A DNA stretch of 12,598 nt from an uncultured Clostridia bacterium. GTDB lineage: Bacteria; Bacillota; Clostridia; Oscillospirales; Acutalibacteraceae. The stretch spans positions 1-12,598 of the forward strand of contig CALAEV010000012.1 in the NCBI GenBank assembly GCA_937892525.1, given 5' to 3'. Positions 5,126 through 9,954 of the stretch are shown one piece after another. Below the pieces are notes generated by a model. The model saw only the letters and a list, made by a program, of their open reading frames with translations, had not been told where the DNA came from and did not search any database. How positions within the stretch are numbered: position 1 is the stretch's first letter; each line of letters starts with the position of its first letter. The translations under genes and the position numbers were made by a program.

Positions 5126-5872
5126 TTACCTTTCACATTTATATCTTTGTTTGCCTAGGGTTTTCTTACCATACTCTATTGCGCTTGTAGGGCAATATGA
5201 AATACACGCCATACAATGAGTACAGTTTTTATTCCACACAGGCTTGTTATTTTTGATTTCGATATTATTAAGTGGGCAGACTTTTACGCATTTGCCACAG
5301 TTTGTGCATTTATCATCGGCATAAAAATCTTTATCTTTCACAAACATAGGGTAAAAAAGCATATTCACAGGGCCACTCATAAATTTATCTTGAATATTAT
5401 TGCGTGGAGTTGCAAATGGCTTGTTTTGTTTGATTTGATTTGCGATGTTTTCGATTTCTTTATCTGCTTTAGTAACGATTTTTTCGATTTCTTCTGTGGT
5501 TGGCGAATCAAACATAGCAATATAATTTTCAGGCATTACGACCTGTGCTGAACCCATATAGTTAAAGCCTTTTTTATTACAAAGCTTTTTATTATACTTT
5601 TCTGCATTACCAATTTCGCTACCACAAGTCATTACAAACCAAGTATTTTCATCATACCAGAAGTCTGTTTTTATAATCCAATCACGTACAACTCTTGGAA
5701 TTCGCCAAGCGTAAGTAGGCACAACAAAAACAAGTCTGTCTTGCACGGCAATTTTATCAGTATCTTTCTTTTGAATTTTTTCGTTGATACTTACTAATTC
5801 GTCATTTGTAATTTTCGCGATTTGCTCTGCAACATATTTACTGTTGCCCGTGCCACTGAAATATAAAATCAT
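5126..5872 (-). CDS. EFR1-family flavodoxin/ferredoxin fusion protein
   Basis: A 248-residue cytoplasmic redox protein. The N-terminus is a flavodoxin-like domain with the FMN phosphate loop SGTGNSKYVA (residues 6-15) and the later TYAWRIPR (53-60). The C-terminus carries two 4Fe-4S clusters of ferredoxin type, with cysteines 189/192/195/199 and 217/220/223/227, each ending in CP. This arrangement defines the EFR1 family common in anaerobic Clostridia, expected to shuttle electrons between a flavin and iron-sulfur clusters; the physiological partner is unknown. Translation starts at the ATG (5872) with GGTGA 5 nt upstream, 12 nt past the stop of the MerR gene, so it is co-transcribed. It may supply electrons to a reaction linked to the neighbouring methyltransferase, which is inference. 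Confidence 0.92.
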   Translation of the reverse strand: MILYFSGTGNSKYVAEQIAKITNDELVSINEKIQKKDTDKIAVQDRLVFVVPTYAWRIPRVVRDWIIKTDFWYDENTWFVMTCGSEIGNAEKYNKKLCNKKGFNYMGSAQVVMPENYIAMFDSPTTEEIEKIVTKADKEIENIANQIKQNKPFATPRNNIQDKFMSGPVNMLFYPMFVKDKDFYADDKCTNCGKCVKVCPLNNIEIKNNKPVWNKNCTHCMACISYCPTSAIEYGKKTLGKQRYKCER

Positions 5873-5884
5873 ATTTTCACCAAC

Positions 5885-6610
5885 TTATTTACAATAAACT
5901 TTTATTGCTTTGCTTACAAATTCTGCTGTGCCGAGTGAGTGCTTATCAATATTATTCTTAAAACGCTCGTCGGCTACATACATTTGACCAAGACCTGCTA
6001 AAATTTCATTTGTGCAGGTATAGAAATTCTCGGTTATATAGCTTTGAAGTTTTTCTACAAGGGCTTGTGCATCGATTGAATCGGGACTTGACCCACTATT
6101 CATACAAACTGCAAAATCTTCGAGAATATTTTCTAATCCCTCGCCCATTGCGTTGAAATCATCTTTTGAATAACCCTTTGTTTTTTGAGAGTACTCCTTG
6201 TAAGCGTCGGTTTTACCCCATTTTTCTTTGAATTCGTCTTTATAGTTTTCAAATTCTGTGTTATCAAATGCGTTCATAATATTTTCTCCTTTCTTGGCAC
6301 TATCTATGGCAGAAATCAATCTTTCTAATCGTTCTTTTTTAAGAACAAGAAGCTTTTTCTGTTCATTCAGTGCTTTTTCTTTGTCATAATCGGGAGCTGA
6401 TAAAATGTTCATAATGCTTTTTAGAGAAAAATCTAGTTCACGATAAAAGAGAATCTCTTGCATACGAAGAATAGAATTTTCGTCGTAATAACGATATCCT
6501 GTAAACTTATCAACATAAGCAGGAGTCAACAACCCTATTTCATCATAATAATGCAGTGTGCGCACACTTACACCCGTGAGTCTAGCGAACTCATTGATTT
6601 GCATTTTCAT
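5885..6610 (-). CDS. TipA-like MerR-family regulator with TipAS effector-binding domain
   Basis: A 241-residue activator. The MerR winged helix-turn-helix occupies about residues 3-70 (INEFARLTGVSVRTLHYYDE, then GYRYYDE). A dimerisation helix spans about 78-105, and a C-terminal TipAS-type domain about 118-240 (KWGKTDAYKEY; ALVEKLQSYITENF). In Streptomyces, TipAL binds thiopeptide antibiotics through this domain and activates its own promoter. Here the promoter just upstream has the 19-bp spacer and dyad expected of a MerR target, so autoregulation is likely. A strong internal ribosome binding site precedes Met112, so a free effector-domain protein of about 130 residues may also be made. It heads an operon with EFR1, ICMT and GNAT genes. 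Start: ATG at 6610 (AGGTGA upstream); a second ATG two codons later is possible. The inducer is unknown. Confidence 0.93.
   Translation of the reverse strand: MKMQINEFARLTGVSVRTLHYYDEIGLLTPAYVDKFTGYRYYDENSILRMQEILFYRELDFSLKSIMNILSAPDYDKEKALNEQKKLLVLKKERLERLISAIDSAKKGENIMNAFDNTEFENYKDEFKEKWGKTDAYKEYSQKTKGYSKDDFNAMGEGLENILEDFAVCMNSGSSPDSIDAQALVEKLQSYITENFYTCTNEILAGLGQMYVADERFKNNIDKHSLGTAEFVSKAIKVYCK
6275..6292 (-). promoter_or_regulatory. Internal ribosome binding site and ATG for a free TipAS-like domain
   Basis: Inside the MerR gene, minus strand AAAGGAG (6292-6286) lies 8 nt before an in-frame ATG (6277-6275, Met112). The site sits exactly at the junction between the DNA-binding/coiled-coil half and the TipAS domain. 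Initiation here would yield a protein of about 130 residues, coding 6277-5885, comparable to the 144-residue TipAS that Streptomyces makes from an internal start. The site is seen in the sequence; its use is inference. Confidence 0.55.
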
Positions 6611-6629
6611 TTAATCACCTCACAAAAGG

Positions 6630-6660
6630 AGTATATACTATTACGCAACGTAAGAGTCAA
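6630..6660 (-). promoter_or_regulatory. MerR-type promoter and operator (19-bp spacer)
   Basis: Minus strand TTGACT (6660-6655) and TATACT (6635-6630) are separated by 19 bp, the over-long spacing that MerR activators correct by distorting DNA. Within the spacer is a perfect dyad TTACG-CAA-CGTAA (6641-6653). The promoter lies immediately upstream of the TipA-like gene, about 20 nt before its start codon. This indicates autoregulation of the whole MerR-EFR1-ICMT-GNAT operon. Confidence 0.8.
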
Positions 6661-6667
6661 GAAAAAT

Positions 6668-7612
6668 CTATTTTTCAATGTAGTCTTTATAATCTTGATA
6701 TAATTTTGTTGATTTTTCGTGCCCTGCAAACGCTTTTGAATCTATTGGATTCATAAGTCCTAAATACTGATAACCAAGAATTTTATCAGCATAAGGAGCA
6801 ACATTTTCGATTTGTTTTTGGATTCGTTCAAATGGTGCAGGAACTAATGCACTTTTATACACCATTCCTTCAAAATCAAAAAGTTCAATGTCTGCCCAAA
6901 GTTCTGAACGGCCTGCTTTATCATGAGCTTTGCGAATTTTTTCAAAAAGTCGTTTTGTTCCGTCAACTTTAGTTTTGCGGACTCCAACTTCATCCTGATA
7001 TGCAATAAAATCAACATCAAGCTCTGTAAGTTGACGAATAAATTTGTTATTTGCCATTACAAGATTTGTGCCATAAGGGGCTATAAGAGTTTTCTTTTCA
7101 GGAGTAAGCAAATGACAACGAGCAGAACAAAGATTTACATAATTCATAAAATCTTTTGAGTATTTAAGTATTATACAAGTTTCATCAGGGAAATACCAAC
7201 CGTAAAAACTTTTATGATGAGCATAAAGGGTTGCTAATTCTTCCATAGCGCGAAATGAACGGTCGATTACCTCTTTACTTGTAATATTCTGGCTTGCTTT
7301 TGTCCAATCGCCGTAAAATCCGTTACCTAAAAATACCTTTATATTACAGTTATCGGCTTCTTGAAGTAATTCTTCAATAGTGTCGGCGCAAGGAATATCT
7401 GCAAAGGGAAAAACTGACGATTTGAAATAGCACTTGTCATAAAGTGCCGTTGCCATAACTACAATATATTCCATACCTAAAGCCGAAATTTCTTTTACCT
7501 TCTGGCGCCAGTTTTCTGCTGTAAATTGGTCGATTGCAGGATTCCAATATTTACCCTCAGGGGTGTTGTGATGATGAAATTCAAAGAATGTTCCGTCAAT
7601 TTTTCTGTTCAT
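6668..7612 (-). CDS. DUF4434 TIM-barrel protein (putative glycoside hydrolase-like)
   Basis: A 314-residue protein matching what I know of the DUF4434 family, which adopts a TIM barrel related to glycoside hydrolases. Typical segments are an N-terminal DGTFFEF, WRQKVKEISALGMEYIVV (35-52), GWYFPDE (138-144), DVDFIAYQDEVG (199-210) and LWADIELF (238-245). Acidic residues E144, E208 and E243 sit at strand ends where catalytic acids of such barrels are found, but no activity is established. There is no signal peptide or membrane segment, so it is predicted cytoplasmic, whereas many family members are exported. Start: ATG at 7612 with GAGG 7 nt upstream. It has its own promoter. I see no terminator before the MerR promoter (6660), so read-through into that operon is possible. 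Confidence 0.8.
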   Translation of the reverse strand: MNRKIDGTFFEFHHHNTPEGKYWNPAIDQFTAENWRQKVKEISALGMEYIVVMATALYDKCYFKSSVFPFADIPCADTIEELLQEADNCNIKVFLGNGFYGDWTKASQNITSKEVIDRSFRAMEELATLYAHHKSFYGWYFPDETCIILKYSKDFMNYVNLCSARCHLLTPEKKTLIAPYGTNLVMANNKFIRQLTELDVDFIAYQDEVGVRKTKVDGTKRLFEKIRKAHDKAGRSELWADIELFDFEGMVYKSALVPAPFERIQKQIENVAPYADKILGYQYLGLMNPIDSKAFAGHEKSTKLYQDYKDYIEK

Positions 7613-7645
7613 TTGCTCGCCTCACAAACTAAATACATTAAATAA

Positions 7646-7674
7646 ATTATACCATTACTGCATTTTTCGTTCAA
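7646..7674 (-). promoter_or_regulatory. Sigma-A promoter of the DUF4434 gene
   Basis: Minus strand TTGAAC (7674-7669), 17-nt spacer, TATAAT (7651-7646), about 34 nt before the start codon at 7612. It is divergent from the DUF3892 gene. Confidence 0.75.
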
Positions 7675-7701
7675 TCCCCTTTTCATATTTATTATGAGTG
7701 A

Positions 7702-7736
7702 TTTTGCATTTGAATAAAATATTTGTAAATGCAAAA
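7702..7736 (+). promoter_or_regulatory. 10-bp inverted repeat upstream of the DUF3892 gene
   Basis: TTTTGCATTT (7702-7711) and AAATGCAAAA (7727-7736) are perfect inverted copies separated by 15 nt, ending 8 nt before the Shine-Dalgarno of the DUF3892 gene. It may be an operator or a leader hairpin. I see no convincing sigma-A promoter in this AT-rich region, so a different sigma factor or activator may be used. Confidence 0.4.
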
Positions 7737-7758
7737 ACTACCGAAAAGGAGTGGAAAT

Positions 7759-8064
7759 ATGACTAACAATGAAAATACTATAAACGGAAATGAGCTTGTC
7801 AAAAATACCCTTGACCAGATTCCAAATGCAAAATCAGATGCAAAACGAATTACTGGACTTGTTAAAGAAAACGGACGAGTAACAGGGTATCAGCTTTCTG
7901 ACAACTCTATTGTAGAAAAGCCACAAGCAGTACAGATGGCAAAGCAAGGTGAAATTGCAGGTGTTGGCGTTGCCCACCGTGGAGATAACGAGTATCTTAA
8001 ATCAATCCCCAACGATAACGAAAACGATAATCTTGGAAATCTGCCTGCAGTATCTGAGCGTTAA
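7759..8064 (+). CDS. DUF3892-family protein
   Basis: A 101-residue soluble protein, mostly a DUF3892 domain (about residues 28-98): RITGLVKENGRVTGYQLSDN, then KPQAVQMAKQGEIAGVGVAHRGDNEYLKSIP, ending in the N/D-rich tail NDNENDNLGNLP. The family is small, common in Bacillota and of unknown function. Start: ATG at 7759 with AAGGAG 7 nt upstream; an earlier in-frame ATG at 7729 lies inside the upstream inverted repeat and lacks a ribosome binding site. The last codons (Ser-Glu-Arg-stop) form the beginning of an 84-bp tandem repeat, so the gene end has been copied downstream. A terminator hairpin starts 2 nt after the stop codon. It is monocistronic and divergent from the DUF4434 gene. Confidence 0.88.
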   Translation: MTNNENTINGNELVKNTLDQIPNAKSDAKRITGLVKENGRVTGYQLSDNSIVEKPQAVQMAKQGEIAGVGVAHRGDNEYLKSIPNDNENDNLGNLPAVSER

Positions 8065-8248
8065 AAAAACAGTCCGGTGGACTGTTTTTAGCGAAGAGCA
8101 CAATGCAAATCCCCCATTTGCATTGTGAGTCTATAATCTGAGCGTTAAGAAAACAGTCCGGTGGACTGTTTTTAGCGAAGAGCACAATGCAAATTCCCTA
8201 TTTGCATTGTGAATCTATAATCTGAGCGTTAAGAAAACAGTCCGGTGA
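8053..8248 (+). repeat. 84-bp tandem repeat, 2.3 copies, overlapping the DUF3892 gene end
   Basis: Units start at 8053, 8137 and 8221, exactly 84 bp apart. The first two are complete and differ at only a few bases; the third stops after about 27 bp. Each full unit contains, in order, TCTGAGCGTTAA (the gene's terminal codons in unit 1), a 10-bp terminator hairpin (AAAACAGTCC-GGT-GGACTGTTTT) and a 12-bp perfect hairpin CACAATGCAAAT/ATTTGCATTGTG with a 5-nt loop (8099-8127 in unit 1). It encodes nothing credible. Confidence 0.9.
8066..8089 (+). terminator. Intrinsic terminator of the DUF3892 gene
   Basis: AAAACAGTCC (8066-8075), loop GGT, GGACTGTTTT (8079-8088) and a T run. It starts 2 nt after the stop codon. 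A second copy lies 84 bp downstream (8150-8173) within the tandem repeat, giving a double terminator. Confidence 0.85.
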
Positions 8249-8266
8249 ATCTCGTTTTCTTAACGC
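8226..8266. repeat. 13-bp inverted repeat closing the truncated third repeat copy
   Basis: GCGTTAAGAAAAC (8226-8238), part of the third 84-bp unit, is matched by its exact reverse complement GTTTTCTTAACGC at 8254-8266, with a 15-nt loop. In the complete units this position is taken by the terminator's right arm, so the third copy ends in a different and longer hairpin. Confidence 0.75.
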
Positions 8267-8279
8267 AAAAACTCTCACA

Positions 8280-8292
8280 AGTTCGAATCTCC
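8280..8292 (+). repeat. Inverted echo of the tRNA-Lys T-arm
   Basis: AGTTCGAATCTCC at 8280-8292 is the exact T-arm core of the minus-strand tRNA-Lys (reverse complement at 8357-8369) in opposite orientation, with 64 nt between the copies and the tRNA terminator in the middle. The same layout is seen at the other tRNA (2965-2977, 66 nt spacing). Confidence 0.55.
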
Positions 8293-8315
8293 ACATAAAT
8301 ACGGCAAACAAAAAA

Positions 8316-8335
8316 GACAGGTCAAAAGACCTGTC
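8316..8335. terminator. Intrinsic terminator of tRNA-Lys
   Basis: GACAGGTC (8316-8323), loop AAAA, GACCTGTC (8328-8335), followed on the minus strand by a run of six T. It begins 9 nt past the tRNA's encoded CCA. The T-rich right side makes it possibly bidirectional. Confidence 0.85.
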
Positions 8336-8344
8336 CTTTTGTTG

Positions 8345-8420
8345 TGGTGATCCACCGGAGATTCGAACTCCGGACACCTTGATTAAAAGTCAAGTGCTCT
8401 GCCAACTGAGCTAGTGGATC
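8345..8420 (-). tRNA. tRNA-Lys (TTT anticodon)
   Basis: A complete 76-nt cloverleaf on the minus strand: acceptor GATCCAC/GTGGATC, D-stem GCTC/GAGC, anticodon stem CTTGA/TCAAG with loop CTTTTAA (anticodon TTT), 5-nt variable loop, T-stem CGGAG/CTCCG with loop TTCGAAT, discriminator A and an encoded CCA. It starts 36 nt after the secG stop codon on the same strand, with only a weak terminator-like hairpin between, so it may be partly transcribed from the secG promoter. Confidence 0.96.
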
Positions 8421-8426
8421 ATATAT

Positions 8427-8443
8427 TCCCGAAAAATTCGGGA
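8427..8443. terminator. Small hairpin between secG and tRNA-Lys
   Basis: TCCCGAA-AAA-TTCGGGA. On the plus strand it is followed by ATTTTT; on the minus strand (the secG direction) only by ATATAT. It is therefore a poor terminator for secG and may act as a processing point between secG and tRNA-Lys. Confidence 0.45.
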
Positions 8444-8456
8444 TTTTTAATTTTGA

Positions 8457-8708
8457 TTAAGCGAACATTGAAACGATAACTGTTACTAATGCGAGTATCA
8501 TAAATATTACTGCAAGGATTTTTGTGATAAATGCTTTTTTTGCTTCATCAGTTCTGCCCTTGTTTTTACCAAAGAATGATTCTGAAGAACCACCAGAAAT
8601 GGCACCTGAAAGGCCTTGCTGATTGCTATCTTGAACAAGCACGATAAAGATAAGAGCAAGTGCTAACAATATAAGAACAATACCGAACACGATTTGTACT
8701 GCTGTCAT
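8457..8708 (-). CDS. secG: Protein translocase subunit SecG
   Basis: An 83-residue membrane protein of the SecYEG preprotein translocase, where SecG assists translocation. It has two hydrophobic helices (about residues 5-26 and 60-82) flanking the conserved loop QGLSGAISGGSSESFFGKNK (31-50), a strong SecG signature, and the length is normal for Bacillota. Start: ATG at 8708 with GGAGG 9 nt upstream; an in-frame upstream ATG at 8729 would include the ribosome binding site and is rejected. It has its own promoter and lies upstream of tRNA-Lys on the same strand. The commonly seen downstream partners of secG (rnr, smpB) are absent here. Confidence 0.95.
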   Translation of the reverse strand: MTAVQIVFGIVLILLALALIFIVLVQDSNQQGLSGAISGGSSESFFGKNKGRTDEAKKAFITKILAVIFMILALVTVIVSMFA

Positions 8709-8749
8709 TTCTCGTAACCTCCAAACCATCTATATTTCACAGCCTTGAT

Positions 8750-8778
8750 ATTCTAACACAGTAAAACGAAAAATGCAA
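8750..8778 (-). promoter_or_regulatory. Sigma-A promoter of secG
   Basis: Minus strand TTGCAT (8778-8773), 17-nt spacer, TAGAAT (8755-8750), about 40 nt before the secG start codon. Confidence 0.7.
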
Positions 8779-8846
8779 GTGTTTTTTATAAAAAAGTGGT
8801 ATTTTTTTCAATGAATTTTAATATTATTTTTTCATACACTATTTTT

Positions 8847-8920
8847 GCAGACAGCAAATGGTTAATTTGCGTTTGCGAAACTGTCTGCCCGACCGTATTT
8901 TACGGTCGGTTTTTGTTTTT
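8847..8920 (+). ncRNA. Candidate small structured RNA with strong terminator
   Basis: Plus strand: GCAGACAG (8847-8854) pairs with CTGTCTGC (8881-8888), enclosing a smaller GCAAAT/ATTTGC hairpin (8854-8870). Directly after comes a 9-bp perfect terminator stem CCGACCGTA/TACGGTCGG (8889-8909) with a TTT loop and a run of T broken by one G (8910-8920). There is no plus-strand gene for this terminator to serve, and its T tract is on the wrong side for the convergent minus-strand gene. A weak TACACT at 8835-8840 could be a -10. The structure is seen; transcription is inference. Confidence 0.45.
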
Positions 8921-8921
8921 A

Positions 8922-9719
8922 TTAAAGACTAAAGTTTTCGTCCATTGTCACCCAAGGAAATATTTCTGTAAATTTCCATTCGCCGTCAATAACTTTTAAT
9001 TTATAATACAATTCATCTTTACTATCTTCAATATACAATGAAACTGTAAAATCACATTCGGTTGATGTATTTGAACGAACAGTTAGTTCATAATTTGAAC
9101 TTGGAATTTCTCCACCCTCTACCAAAACTGCATTGCCATACATTTTGCCATTGTGCATTACATAATATTTATCAATATTTTCTTTTACTATTTCTTCGCT
9201 GAAATATTTGCTGTATTCATTTCTTAATTCGTCAACAGAAGTGATTTCGGTTGAAACAACTTCAAAATATTCAACGCCATCAATTATTGTAGTATTGTTC
9301 CAATCTTTATTGAGATATGTCCCAGCAGGAGATGACCACTCAACATACAGTTTATGTGCTTCTAAAAACAACTCTTTAAGCTCGTTTTCTGTTAATGGGG
9401 TTGCAGATTCAATGGGATTTTTCCAATACTCAATTCCTGCCACTTCACCTTTTGGTGTGATATTCAAAGAAAAATCAATGTTTTCATTTGTAGTGGAGAT
9501 AATATGCACATTATAATTTTCGTATTTGAAATCATAATTTATATTTTTAATATGACAATCATCATCTGGATAGTTTTCTTCAATATACTCAATCGCTGTA
9601 TTTTTAGCAAGATGTTTAGAAATAGGGTTACCAAATAATGAATTAGCAAAAAACGCAATGAAAGCCAAAATAAGTATAACAATCATCACAACAACGCTTA
9701 TTTTAATAATTTTTTTCAT
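8922..9719 (-). CDS. Membrane-anchored YfjL/IseA-like protein
   Basis: A 265-residue protein with one N-terminal hydrophobic segment (about 5-27) after MKKIIK, so it is either anchored with the bulk outside the cell or secreted; there is no lipobox cysteine. The first extracellular part (about 31-100; NPISKHLAKNTAIEYIEENY) resembles YfjL-like domains. The second (about 110-255) has features of IseA-type DL-endopeptidase inhibitors, including YFEVVSTEITSVDELRNEYS, then YYVMHNGKMYG and a final strand DGEWKFTE. IseA in Bacillus inhibits cell-wall endopeptidases, so a cell-wall role is plausible; both family calls are from recall. Start: ATG at 9719 with GGGGAG 6 nt upstream. It has its own promoter and appears monocistronic. 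I see no clear minus-strand terminator after it. Confidence 0.72.
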   Translation of the reverse strand: MKKIIKISVVVMIVILILAFIAFFANSLFGNPISKHLAKNTAIEYIEENYPDDDCHIKNINYDFKYENYNVHIISTTNENIDFSLNITPKGEVAGIEYWKNPIESATPLTENELKELFLEAHKLYVEWSSPAGTYLNKDWNNTTIIDGVEYFEVVSTEITSVDELRNEYSKYFSEEIVKENIDKYYVMHNGKMYGNAVLVEGGEIPSSNYELTVRSNTSTECDFTVSLYIEDSKDELYYKLKVIDGEWKFTEIFPWVTMDENFSL

Positions 9720-9755
9720 ATTGCACTCCCCTTTTACTCAAGTTATCTTAAATCA

Positions 9756-9784
9756 AATATATCATTTTAAGTGATTTTTGTCAA
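9756..9784 (-). promoter_or_regulatory. Sigma-A promoter of the YfjL/IseA-like gene
   Basis: Minus strand TTGACA (9784-9779), 17-nt spacer, TATATT (9761-9756), about 37 nt before the start codon. Confidence 0.8.
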
Positions 9785-9791
9785 TAAAAAC

Positions 9792-9938
9792 GGTGGGAGC
9801 AAGCCCCCACCCTACATTTTATTTTGAGATTCTTCGCTGCGCTCAAAATGACACTGAGCTAAATTGAGTTATTTTTTCGCGAACTACACCTCATCCGTCT
9901 TTTGCTTCGCAAAATCCACCTTCCCCTCAAGGGGAAGG
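9792..9938. repeat. Cluster of dispersed-repeat hairpins 3' of parC
   Basis: Four separate palindromes stand in a row: GGTGGG with CCCACC (9792-9812), ATTTTGAG/CTCAAAAT (9821-9849), TTTTGC-TTC-GCAAAA (9900-9914) and CCTTCCCC-TCAA-GGGGAAGG (9919-9938). They resemble REP-type intergenic repeats often seen in Clostridia and share style, but not sequence, with the MITE-like element at 2631-2948. None has a proper T tract on the minus strand, so I cannot name the parC terminator; one of these hairpins may fill that role. Confidence 0.55.
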
Positions 9939-9954
9939 CAGAAAAAGAACCAAT

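Noticed and set aside
7997..8185. 62-codon minus-strand reading frame with an internally repeated peptide
   Set aside because: The peptide repeat is a translation of the 84-bp tandem repeat and its terminator hairpins; there is no ribosome binding site or family.
8053..8248. Possible CRISPR array
   Set aside because: The copies are contiguous 84-bp tandem units without unique spacers; this is a tandem duplication, not repeat-spacer structure.
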